Below, piece by piece: positions 1 to 6,812 of a DNA stretch of 10,350 bases (position 1 is its first letter; every line of letters begins with the position of its first letter). This DNA comes from Pseudomonadota bacterium (GTDB lineage: Bacteria; Desulfobacterota; JAPLJL01), in contig JAPLJL010000351.1 of NCBI GenBank assembly GCA_026388615.1, positions 1 to 10,350 of the forward strand, written 5' to 3'. Under the pieces are notes generated by a model, which did not search any database, was not told the origin of the DNA, and saw only the letters and a list, made by a program, of their open reading frames with translations. Position numbers and translations under genes: made by a program.

Positions 1-20
1 AATTTATTTATTTTTCCCCT

Positions 21-48
21 CGTCTACCGTCTAACTTCTAACGTCTAA
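21..48. repeat. Heptanucleotide array, CGTCTAA type
   Basis: Four tandem 7-nt units: CGTCTAC, CGTCTAA, CTTCTAA, CGTCTAA. It lies in the non-coding stretch downstream of the formyltransferase gene and does not share the CC-starting pattern of the other arrays. Confidence 0.85.
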
Positions 49-92
49 CCTTTTTGAGAAGAGCGAAACCCACCCCCCAAAAAAGAAAAAAA
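49..92 (-). repeat. T-rich GGGTTTCGCTC repeat, copy 2 (inverted)
   Basis: On the minus strand it reads T7-C-T6, GGGGGGTGGG, TTTCGCTC, then TTCTCAAAAAGG. It matches 4776-4821 in opposite orientation. Its T run is also the tail of the possible terminator at 79-111. Confidence 0.7.
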
Positions 93-111
93 GGCTGCTG
101 CTAGCAAGAGC
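79..111 (-). terminator. Possible terminator after the formyltransferase gene
   Basis: On the minus strand, GCTCTTG, a CTAG loop and CAGCAGC can form a short imperfect stem (one C-C mismatch and one wobble), followed at once by a T-rich run (C, seven T, C, six T). It lies about 77 nt beyond the last gene of the left cluster. The stem is weak, and the T-rich run is part of a repeat also found at 4776-4821, so function is uncertain. Confidence 0.35.
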
Positions 112-133
112 TGACCACCGTTTAAAAACGATA

Positions 134-181
134 AGTTGGGAGTTGGGTTTTAACCTATGACCCATCACCCATGACCTATGA
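134..181. repeat. Two adjoining heptanucleotide arrays
   Basis: AGTTGGG occurs twice in tandem at 134-147. After a short TTTTAA gap, four units follow at 154-181: CCTATGA, CCCATCA, CCCATGA, CCTATGA. The second array ends 6 nt from the formyltransferase stop codon. No gene is seen in 1-187. Confidence 0.85.
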
Positions 182-187
182 CCTTGT

Positions 188-928
188 TTATTGGATTTTC
201 AGACCCTTCGGGATGGGTTTTCCGTCGAAGTGGAGCAGGCCCTGCCCGTCCGCGGCGAAACGGCCCTCGGCCAGGTATTCCAGGGTGCGGGGGAAAATTA
301 TCCAGTCGCCTTTTTCCTTGAGGTGTTCCTGGTTTTCCGCGGCCACCTGTTTGGCCGTTTCCGGGTTCGCGAGGTCCGCGCCGGCGGGAACCTGCACCGG
401 GACGGGCGGGGAGATGAGCAGGATCCGGCCGTAGTCTACCCGTTCCTCGATCAGGTGGGTGGTGGACCCGACGGTTTTCGCCCCGGCCCGGATGGCGTCG
501 AGGACCGCGTGGTCCCCGGTATATTTGCGGCGGCCGTTTTCCTCGATCGAGAGATCGGCGGGATGGACATTGACTCCGAGAAAGGCCTGGATCAAAACGG
601 GCGAGGCGACCGACATGTAGCCCGCGTAAGCGGCGGCGGAGACCCCGAAGGGGGAGAGCGCCCGGACAGTATCCCGGTCGAAATCCGGCCGGAGGGAGAA
701 ATCGGATTTTTTCCGGCCCCGGGCCTGGTAGAAGGCGCGGATGTCGCGGGTGACCACGGGCAGGTCGAAGTCCCGGCCGATCTCGGCGGCCTTGCTCTCG
801 GAGGAATCGCTGAAGATCACCGCCACCCGGAAGGGGGACTCGCCCCGTTCCTTTCTCAGCCGGGTTTCATGCTCGAGGATCCGGCGGAGGTTGGTGCCCG
901 ACCCGGACATCAGGCCGACCACGCGCAT
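188..928 (-). CDS. PurN-like formyltransferase (phosphoribosylglycinamide formyltransferase family)
   Basis: This protein belongs to the formyltransferase fold family. The best-known member, PurN, transfers a formyl group from 10-formyltetrahydrofolate to GAR in cytoplasmic purine synthesis. Counting from the start chosen here (246 aa), the substrate loop SGSGTNL is at residues 8-14, and YAGYMSVAS (101-109) matches the PurN LAGFMRILS segment. The catalytic triad equivalents are visible: Asn120 and His122 in NVHPADL and Asp165 in the EERVDYG segment. It is longer than typical PurN (about 200-215 aa), with an insert near residues 70-95 and a longer C-terminus. The LLP that normally follows the catalytic His is replaced by ADL. 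An in-frame ATG at 973 would add 15 residues, but it lies in repeat-derived spacer sequence (GGTCATG heptamer) without a ribosome site. The ATG at 928 gives a normal family N-terminus (MRVVGLMSGSG), so I prefer it. It is the last gene of the recA transcription direction. The fold is clear; GAR as the actual substrate is inferred. Confidence 0.82.
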   Translation of the reverse strand: MRVVGLMSGSGTNLRRILEHETRLRKERGESPFRVAVIFSDSSESKAAEIGRDFDLPVVTRDIRAFYQARGRKKSDFSLRPDFDRDTVRALSPFGVSAAAYAGYMSVASPVLIQAFLGVNVHPADLSIEENGRRKYTGDHAVLDAIRAGAKTVGSTTHLIEERVDYGRILLISPPVPVQVPAGADLANPETAKQVAAENQEHLKEKGDWIIFPRTLEYLAEGRFAADGQGLLHFDGKPIPKGLKIQ

Positions 929-960
929 CGGCCCCTGCTTGGGGTCATGTAAGGGTTTTA

Positions 961-974
961 GGTGTTGGGTCATG
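961..974. repeat. Short heptamer pair at the formyltransferase 5' side
   Basis: GGTGTTG and GGTCATG are two diverged units on the strand opposite to the CCCATGA array at 154-181, followed by a partial GGTAG. The in-frame ATG at 973 falls inside this repeat, which argues against it as the real start. Confidence 0.6.
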
Positions 975-980
975 GGTAGC

Positions 981-998
981 CGCAGGCTTCAGCCTGCG
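981..998. repeat. Short palindrome CGCAGGCT-TC-AGCCTGCG
   Basis: The hairpin pairs CGCAGGC with GCCTGCG around a TTCA loop, preceded by GTAGC. It resembles the small REP-like palindromes common in spacers of environmental genomes. There is no T run on either side, so it is not a terminator. Confidence 0.7.
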
Positions 999-1003
999 TT
1001 GCC

Positions 1004-1033
1004 AGTAAGCAGTAGGCACTAGGCAGTAAGCAG
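1004..1033. repeat. Heptanucleotide array, AGTAGGC type
   Basis: Four units, AGTAAGC, AGTAGGC, ACTAGGC, AGTAAGC, plus a final AG. The same motif occurs at 4496-4525, about 3.5 kb away and in the same orientation. Confidence 0.9.
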
Positions 1034-1090
1034 CGAATAACAACCAGACAAACCGCTTGAACGGTTAAAACAAAAACAGCGATTTTAACT

Positions 1091-1118
1091 CTATGCCCTA
1101 TGCCCTTTGCTCTATGCC
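1091..1118. repeat. Heptanucleotide array, CTATGCC type
   Basis: Four units: CTATGCC, CTATGCC, CTTTGCT, CTATGCC. It ends 1 nt before the stop codon of the FAD oxidoreductase (TAA at 1122-1120 on the minus strand), so it begins the 3' untranslated part of that gene. Confidence 0.9.
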
Positions 1119-1119
1119 A

Positions 1120-2106
1120 TTATTCCGTCGGGAAGTCGAACCAGACATCCCCGACCAGCGGGGGCGTCGGGAAATACCCGGGTTCCTTTTTCTTGGCGAT
1201 GGCCCGGGGCACCCCCCCGACAAAGCGGTCGTACTCGGCCTGGCCTTTTTTCCGGTCCAGGGCGGCGATCGCCGAGATCTTGCCGGAAAGCAGGGCCCCG
1301 GTGATCCCGAAGCCGAGGGCCGGCTCGACCACCCCGGCCAGGGTTCCGGACAGGACGTAGCGGTCCTTATAAAAAAGATTGCAGGTCCTGGGGGTGTAGC
1401 CCATGAACCGCTTCCACCGGTCGAACTCGATCTTGTCGTACTTTTCCACCAGCTTTTTGAACTCGGCCAGGTTTTCCTCGCTCACCTCCTTGCGGGAGAA
1501 GAGCAGGACGTAATAAATACCGTTAGTGGTTGAGGAGTAGCCGTATTCTTTAGAGAAGCCGCCGAAGAACATGCTGGCCTTGGGGGTCTGGTCGGCGATC
1601 TCCTTCTGCCCGAAGTAGCCGGCGTAAACCGCGAAGGGCAGGGCGGTGATTTCGTACATCTCCGGGGAGAGGCCGGTGGCCAGGACGGTGACCTCGGGGG
1701 CCTGGTCCAGGTCGGCCTGGGTGCATTTCTTGCCGAAGACGAAGTCCACGCCTTCCTTCTCCGCGATCCGGAACAGGGTGGAATCGAGGGAGGTCGGCCG
1801 CCCGCCCCGCTCGCAGACGAAGGGGGTCTGCCCCTCGGGGATGGGGACCTCGACCATTTCGTCGTTGATCACGAACAGGAAGTCCTTCGAGAAATCTTTG
1901 AAGCATTCCCAGAGATCGATCCCGATGTACTTGAAAAGATCCTTCCCCACCGGGGTGTCGTGGGCGGAGGGGTGCCAGTGCGGATAGCCGCCGATCTGGT
2001 TTTCCTTTTCGAAAACCCGGACCTTGAGCCCTTCCCGGGCCAGATTGATCGCAGCCACCAGGCCGGAGGGTCCGGCGCCGACTACCAAAGCTTCTTTCTT
2101 TTTCAT
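1120..2106 (-). CDS. FAD-dependent oxidoreductase, geranylgeranyl-reductase-like
   Basis: This 328-aa flavoprotein opens with a Rossmann dinucleotide motif (VVGAGPSGLVAA, residues 8-19), followed by the acidic residue ending the second beta strand (VFEKE, Glu33 or Glu35). A VLATG segment at 141-145 and a C-terminal flavin-contacting segment (AGVVEPALGFGITGALLSGK, about 257-276) complete the pattern of the FAD/NAD(P)-binding oxidoreductase superfamily. The arrangement RPTSLDSTLFRIAEKEGV (103-120) resembles the R..LD..L...A...G block of geranylgeranyl reductase/halogenase-type flavoproteins. The usual GD before the C-terminal motif is not obvious. No signal peptide or membrane span is seen. AGGAGC lies 7 nt before the ATG, and the gene starts 50 nt after the pilT stop, consistent with cotranscription. 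It could act in reduction of isoprenoid chains or a similar unsaturated substrate; the substrate cannot be read from the sequence. Confidence 0.8.
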   Translation of the reverse strand: MKKKEALVVGAGPSGLVAAINLAREGLKVRVFEKENQIGGYPHWHPSAHDTPVGKDLFKYIGIDLWECFKDFSKDFLFVINDEMVEVPIPEGQTPFVCERGGRPTSLDSTLFRIAEKEGVDFVFGKKCTQADLDQAPEVTVLATGLSPEMYEITALPFAVYAGYFGQKEIADQTPKASMFFGGFSKEYGYSSTTNGIYYVLLFSRKEVSEENLAEFKKLVEKYDKIEFDRWKRFMGYTPRTCNLFYKDRYVLSGTLAGVVEPALGFGITGALLSGKISAIAALDRKKGQAEYDRFVGGVPRAIAKKKEPGYFPTPPLVGDVWFDFPTE

Positions 2107-2156
2107 GGTTTTGCTCCTGGAATGTGGGTGAAATTATGATGGTTTAAAAACTTGGC

Positions 2157-3326
2157 CTAAAATCTCTCGATTTTGAAGTCGTCCGGACCCTTTGGCTCGT
2201 CCCCCCCGCCCTGGCTCTTGTCGAAGTCGGTCCAGGAGGTATCGCTCGTTCCCGAGATGCCGCTGACCCGGAGCTTGAAATCGTCGGGGTTGGTGCACTG
2301 CCGGAGGGCCTCCTCCATGGTGATGAGCTTCTTGGTGTAAAGCTGCATCAGGGACTGGTCGAAGGTCTGCATCCCGTAGGTGGTGAAGCCTTTCTGGATA
2401 AAATCTGGGATTTCCCGGGTGCGGTCCGCGTCGAGGATGAGTTCCCGGATCAGGGAGGTGCCGATCAGGACCTCCACGGCCGGGACCCGGCCCTGGCCGT
2501 CGGCTTTGGGCACCAGGCGCTGGGAGATGACCGCCCGGAGGACGGAGACGAGCTGCATCCGGACCTGCTTCTGCTGGAAGGGGGGGAAGATGCCGATGAT
2601 GCGGTTGATGGTTTCGGTGGCGTCCAGGGTGTGGAGGGTGGAGAGGACCAGGTGGCCGGTTTCCGCCGCCAGGAGGGCGGTTTCGATCGTTTCAAAGTCC
2701 CGCATTTCCCCCACCAGGATCACGTCCGGGTCCTGCCGGAGGGCGCTGCGCAGGGCCACCGAGAAGGAAAAGGTGTCGATCCCGATCTCCCGCTGGTTGA
2801 TGATGGATTTCTTGTCGCGCATCAGGAACTCGATCGGGTCCTCGATGGTGATGATGTGCTTGGTGCGGGTCTTATTGATGTAATCGATGATGGCCGCCAG
2901 GGTGGTGGACTTGCCGCTCCCGGTGGTTCCGGTGACCAGGATCAGGCCCCGTTCCTCGGTGTCGGCGATCTTCTCGATCACCTTGGGGAGCTGGAGTTCC
3001 TCTGTAGTCTTGACCTGGAAGGGGATGGCCCGGAGGACCGCCCCGAGCGAGCCCCGCTGCTGGAAGACGTTGACCCGGAAGCGCCCCAGCCCGGGGACGC
3101 CGTAGGCCAGGTCGATCTCGTTCTTTTCCTTGAATTTGTCCCGCTGGCTCTGGTTCATGATCCCGAGCGCCATCTTCTGGACCTCGTCCGGGCTCATCCG
3201 GGCAGCAGTTTTCATCAGGACCAGGGCGCCGTTGATCCGGAACATGGGGGGCAGGCCGGACTTCAGGTGAATGTCCGAGGCGCCCGCTCCCAAGGCGACT
3301 TTCAGGATTTCGTTCAGGTCCGCCAA
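2157..3326 (-). CDS. pilT: PilT-type twitching motility ATPase
   Basis: This 389-aa hexameric secretion ATPase drives retraction of type IV pili from the cytoplasmic face of the inner membrane. Motifs in order: an N-terminal ASDIHLKSG segment (16-24) typical of PilT/PilU; Walker A GTTGSGKST (133-141); Asp box TIEDPIEF (160-167); Walker B DVILVGEMRD (201-210); and His box LVLSTLHT (226-233). SLIRELI (291-297) corresponds to the AIRNLIRE element needed for retraction in characterised PilT. After about residue 356 there is a Gly/Asp/Ser-rich tail of about 33 residues that is not part of the family core. The start is TTG: the codon before it is the recA stop TAA, so the frame cannot extend further. 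AAAGGA at the end of recA is suitably placed as ribosome site. The stop-start junction TAA-TTG suggests translational coupling to recA. PilB and the pilus structural genes are not in the window. Confidence 0.95.
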   Translation of the reverse strand: MADLNEILKVALGAGASDIHLKSGLPPMFRINGALVLMKTAARMSPDEVQKMALGIMNQSQRDKFKEKNEIDLAYGVPGLGRFRVNVFQQRGSLGAVLRAIPFQVKTTEELQLPKVIEKIADTEERGLILVTGTTGSGKSTTLAAIIDYINKTRTKHIITIEDPIEFLMRDKKSIINQREIGIDTFSFSVALRSALRQDPDVILVGEMRDFETIETALLAAETGHLVLSTLHTLDATETINRIIGIFPPFQQKQVRMQLVSVLRAVISQRLVPKADGQGRVPAVEVLIGTSLIRELILDADRTREIPDFIQKGFTTYGMQTFDQSLMQLYTKKLITMEEALRQCTNPDDFKLRVSGISGTSDTSWTDFDKSQGGGDEPKGPDDFKIERF

Positions 3327-4373
<1,047 letters not shown>

Positions 4374-4407
4374 TTTGCCTCCCCCAAGTTAACTGAATCG
4401 GTACAAA

Positions 4408-4443
4408 TTAATATATCAAATTCCGGCATAGTAAAGAATATGC
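4408..4443 (-). promoter_or_regulatory. Candidate recA promoter with operator-like dyad
   Basis: On the minus strand TTTACT (4435-4430) and TATTAA (4413-4408) are spaced by 16 nt, a weak sigma70-like pair 35 nt before the recA ATG. The inverted repeat GCATA-N8-TATGC (4426-4443) overlaps the -35 part. The spacing is similar to SOS boxes, but it matches no LexA consensus I know (not CTGT-N8-ACAG, nor GAAC-N4-GTTC). Confidence 0.35.
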
Positions 4444-4495
4444 TAGGCAAGGGGTGGGTCATAGTGTGTCAATACCGACGCCGGCCAATAAGGGA

Positions 4496-4525
4496 AGTAG
4501 GCAGTAAGCAGTAGGCAGTAGGCAG
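4496..4525. repeat. Heptanucleotide array, AGTAGGC type (second copy)
   Basis: Four units, AGTAGGC, AGTAAGC, AGTAGGC, AGTAGGC, then AG. It has the same motif, the same AGTAAGC variant and the same length as the array at 1004-1033. Confidence 0.9.
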
Positions 4526-4547
4526 AAAAACAAGGTTATAAATTATA

Positions 4548-4568
4548 GGCAAGAAGCAAGAGGCAGAA
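4548..4568. repeat. Heptanucleotide array, GGCAAGA type
   Basis: Three diverged units: GGCAAGA, AGCAAGA, GGCAGAA. It lies 22 nt after the previous array and has the same period. Confidence 0.7.
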
Positions 4569-4590
4569 CAAGAAAGCACCAACAGAATTC

Positions 4591-4625
4591 TCCCCTCCCT
4601 TGAGGGGAGGGGACTGAGGGGAGGG
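4591..4625. repeat. C/G-rich hairpin with quadruplex potential
   Basis: TCCCCTCCC (4591-4599) pairs with GGGAGGGGA (4605-4613) around a TTGAG loop. The plus strand at 4604-4625 has four G runs (4, 4, 4 and 3 G) separated by 1, 5 and 1 nt, which fits an intramolecular G-quadruplex. Similar C/G-rich palindromes are frequent interspersed repeats in bacterial spacers. Confidence 0.75.
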
Positions 4626-4644
4626 TGATCAAACAATTCTTTGA

Positions 4645-4719
4645 TTTTCAGAAGCCCGGCTTCCGGCCCCGCTTCCAGCCCGTAGGCTTACAGGCCGGAG
4701 GGTAGGGCCTACAGCCCGG
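4645..4719. repeat. Left arm of 75-bp inverted repeat
   Basis: This is the reverse complement of 5024-5098 with 3 mismatches in 75 (72/75). It starts TTTTCAGAAGCC and ends CCTACAGCCCGG. Its inner part contains diverged tandem units of about 21 bp (4682-4702 and 4703-4723), both ending CCGGAGGG, and a GTAGGGCCTAC palindrome. Confidence 0.93.
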
Positions 4720-4738
4720 AGGGACGGCTGCTTAAATC

Positions 4739-4775
4739 TGTCATTGCGAGCGACAGCGAAGCAATCTCGCTGTGG
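4739..4775. repeat. CATTGCGAG-type interspersed repeat
   Basis: GTCATTGCGAGCGACAGCG followed by AAGCAATCTCGC is a form of a repeat I recognise from the spacers of many unrelated bacteria. ATTGC (4743-4747) and GCAAT (4761-4765) form the ends of an imperfect hairpin. It lies in the core between the two 75-bp arms. Confidence 0.75.
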
Positions 4776-4821
4776 TTCTTTTCTTTTTTTGGGGAGAGGG
4801 TTTCGCTCCCCTCACAATAGG
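4776..4821 (+). repeat. T-rich GGGTTTCGCTC repeat, copy 1
   Basis: A pyrimidine run, then GGGGAGAGGG, TTTCGCTC and CTCACAATAGG. The reverse complement of 49-92 aligns over about 45 nt with a few mismatches and two single-base gaps. Confidence 0.7.
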
Positions 4822-5023
4822 TGCCGAGCCGTTGGCCCAGCAGGCTGCCCCGCCCTTCGACGGAGTTTACACTGAGTGAAACGAATGTGCTCGGGGCAAC
4901 CGGGTCTAGCCCGTATCGATAAATACTTAGTCGTCGAGTTCGTCGTAGCCTGATTTCCGAAGAGTTCGTGTCGCGAGAACCCTCCCCCCCTCCCTCCGGG
5001 TCGTAGACCCTACAGGTCGGAGA

Positions 5024-5098
5024 CCGGGCTGTAGGCCCTACCCTCCGGCCTGGTAGCCTACGGGCGGGAAGCGGGGCCGGAAGCCGGGCTTCTGAAAA
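5024..5098. repeat. Right arm of 75-bp inverted repeat
   Basis: It pairs with 4645-4719 across a 304-bp core. Just inside the arm (about 4990-5023) lies a further diverged CCCTCCGGG/GACCCTACAGG unit of the same family. No target-site duplication was seen outside the arms. Confidence 0.93.
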
Positions 5099-5120
5099 CC
5101 GAAAATACTAAAATACCTGA

Positions 5121-5162
5121 ATGAAAAAAGGGCCGGGGTTTTATGCCCGGCCCTTTTTTCAT
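5121..5162 (-). terminator. Rho-independent terminator after serA
   Basis: A perfect 17-bp stem (5121-5137 with 5146-5162) encloses an 8-nt loop. The GC core GGGCCGGG/CCCGGCCC is flanked by six A/T pairs, so transcripts of either strand would end in a U run. It lies about 58 nt past the serA stop and fits as the end of the Hsp70-argG-serA direction. The symmetry would also block reading from the other side. Confidence 0.93.
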
Positions 5163-5190
5163 ATTAGTTGAGGTTTGATTTGTCTCTAAC

Positions 5191-5214
5191 TTGACCCCTG
5201 GAACCCTTGGACCC
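5191..5214. repeat. Octanucleotide array after serA
   Basis: Three diverged 8-nt units, TTGACCCC, TGGAACCC, TTGGACCC, lie within 30 nt of the serA stop. This is the only array of period 8 seen. Confidence 0.65.
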
Positions 5215-5219
5215 TCTGT

Positions 5220-6812
5220 TTACAGTTCCACTGCGATCGCGTTCAAGATATTGGGGAGCTTCTTCAGCTGGCCCAGGATTTCCTCGGAAACGCGTTGATC
5301 CAGGTGGAGAAGGGCGATGGCCTTGCCCCCCTTGTCATCCGCGCGCCCGAGCTGCATCCGGGCGATGTTGATCTCCCGCTGCCCGAGCAGGGTGCCGATG
5401 TTGCCGATGACCCCGGGCTGGTCCTGGTTCTCGAGGAACAGGATATGGCCGGCGGGAACCGCCTCGAGCGAGAACCCGTTGATCCGGACGATCCGGGGAT
5501 CGTTCTTCCCGAAGAGGGCACCGCTGGCCTGGTGCAAAACCCCCCCGACCTTGATCTCGAGGTTGATCATGCTCGCGAAGTCTCCCGGGGTGGGGGACTT
5601 GGACTCGTTCACCCGGATACCCCGATCGCTGGCGATGACCGAAGCGTTCACGTAGTTGACCTTTTCCGTGAGGATCGGGTCGAGAATGCCCTTCAGGGCG
5701 GCGATGGTCAGGGAATCGGTCGGGAGGTTGGCCACCTCCCCGCGATATTCGAGGGACACTTCGGAAAGCTCGCCCCGGTAGATCTGAGAGAGGAGCTTGC
5801 CGAGTTTTTCCGCGAGGGTCAGGTAGGGCCGGATCTGGTCCAGGATCTCGGCGCTCACCGAGGGCAGGTTGACCGACCCCCGGATGATCCCGCGGATCAG
5901 GTAATCCGACACCTGCTCGGCGATGTCGACCGAGACCTTGGTCTGGGCCTCGGGGGTGCTGGCCCCCAGGTGGGGCGTCAGGATGATTTTTTCGTGCTTC
6001 CGGAAGGGATGGTCGGCGGGGAGGGGTTCCTGGATGAAAACGTCCAGGGCCGCCCCGGCCGCCTGGCCGGAGTCGAGGGCCTCGATCAGGGCCTGCTCGT
6101 CCACGATCTCACCCCGGGCGCAATTGATCAGCTTGACCCCCTTTTTCATCTGGGCGAAGGCCTCGCGGCCGATCAGGTTTTTAGTGGAGTCGGTCACCGG
6201 GGTGTGGATAGTGATGTAATCCGAGCTTTTTAAAAGGGTGGGAAGATCCACGGATTCGACCTTCCGCTTGCGGGCCACTTCCGGGGTCAGGTAGGGATCG
6301 TTGGCGATCACCCGCATCCCGAGCCCCTGGGCCATCTCGGCCACCGCGCCGCCGATCCGGCCGAACCCGACGATCCCCAGGGTTTTCCCCCGCACCTCCG
6401 TGCCCATGAATTTTTTCTTGTCCCACTTGCCTTCCTTCATGCTCATGTTGGCCTGGGGGATGGCGCGGGCCAGGGAGAGGAGCATGGCGAAGGACAGCTC
6501 GGCGGCGGTGACGGCGTTGCCGCCGGGGCTGTTCATCACCAGGATCCCGCGTTTGGTGGCGGCGTCGAGGTCGATGTTGTCCACCCCGGTGCCGGCCCGG
6601 CCGATTACTTTCAGCTTGGCGGCCTTGGCGATCAGGGCTTTATTCACCTTGGTCGCGCTCCGGACGATAAGCGCATCGTACTCGGGGATGATCTCCTCAA
6701 GTTTTTCCTTGGTTAGCCCGCTCTGGTTGTCGATGGTAAGGACGCCGGGGTCCTTGAGAATCTGGAGGCCTTCCTCGGCCATTCCGTCGGTAATTAATAT
6801 TTTCATTGTCAT
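5220..6812 (-). CDS. serA: D-3-phosphoglycerate dehydrogenase
   Basis: SerA oxidises 3-phosphoglycerate to 3-phosphohydroxypyruvate with NAD+, the committed step of serine synthesis. The 530-aa protein is the long form. Its catalytic domain has the NAD-binding motif GFGRIG (149-154) followed by Asp172 in the NDPY turn. The catalytic residues are Arg233 (CARGEIVDE), Glu262 (FIQEP) and His281 (TPHLGAST). An allosteric substrate-binding domain (about 320-450) and a C-terminal ACT domain (about 456-530, LENQDQPGVIGNIG) follow, suggesting serine feedback control as in the family. The reading frame is open far upstream into the aminotransferase gene, but that extension is not protein-like. The ATG at 6812 overlaps the aminotransferase stop as ATGA and has GGAGGT 9 nt upstream; a second ATG at 6806 is a less likely start. 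A strong terminator lies about 58 nt after the stop. Confidence 0.96.
   Translation of the reverse strand: MTMKILITDGMAEEGLQILKDPGVLTIDNQSGLTKEKLEEIIPEYDALIVRSATKVNKALIAKAAKLKVIGRAGTGVDNIDLDAATKRGILVMNSPGGNAVTAAELSFAMLLSLARAIPQANMSMKEGKWDKKKFMGTEVRGKTLGIVGFGRIGGAVAEMAQGLGMRVIANDPYLTPEVARKRKVESVDLPTLLKSSDYITIHTPVTDSTKNLIGREAFAQMKKGVKLINCARGEIVDEQALIEALDSGQAAGAALDVFIQEPLPADHPFRKHEKIILTPHLGASTPEAQTKVSVDIAEQVSDYLIRGIIRGSVNLPSVSAEILDQIRPYLTLAEKLGKLLSQIYRGELSEVSLEYRGEVANLPTDSLTIAALKGILDPILTEKVNYVNASVIASDRGIRVNESKSPTPGDFASMINLEIKVGGVLHQASGALFGKNDPRIVRINGFSLEAVPAGHILFLENQDQPGVIGNIGTLLGQREINIARMQLGRADDKGGKAIALLHLDQRVSEEILGQLKKLPNILNAIAVEL

Larger units (their letters stand above)
4374..5219. other. 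Repeat-rich gene-free spacer between recA and serA
   Basis: No credible coding frame is present in these roughly 850 bases. From left to right the spacer holds the recA 5' region with a dyad, two heptamer arrays, a G-rich hairpin, the left arm of a 75-bp inverted repeat, a CATTGCGAG-type repeat and a T-rich repeat. A segment with CTTCGAC and CACTGAGTG near 4855-4890 follows, resembling degenerate interspersed palindromes. The right inverted-repeat arm, the serA terminator and an octamer array complete it. Confidence 0.85.

Noticed and set aside
981..998. Terminator after the FAD oxidoreductase
   Set aside because: The palindrome has no T run and lies next to the following gene start; it fits a REP-like repeat better.
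1004..1118. CRISPR-like array
   Set aside because: Units are 7 nt with no unique spacers, and there are no cas genes.
4374..4450. Canonical LexA box at recA
   Set aside because: No match to the known consensus forms was found; only an unassigned dyad is reported.
4645..5098. Insertion sequence
   Set aside because: The inverted repeats are clear, but there is no transposase frame or target duplication, so I call only a repeat element.
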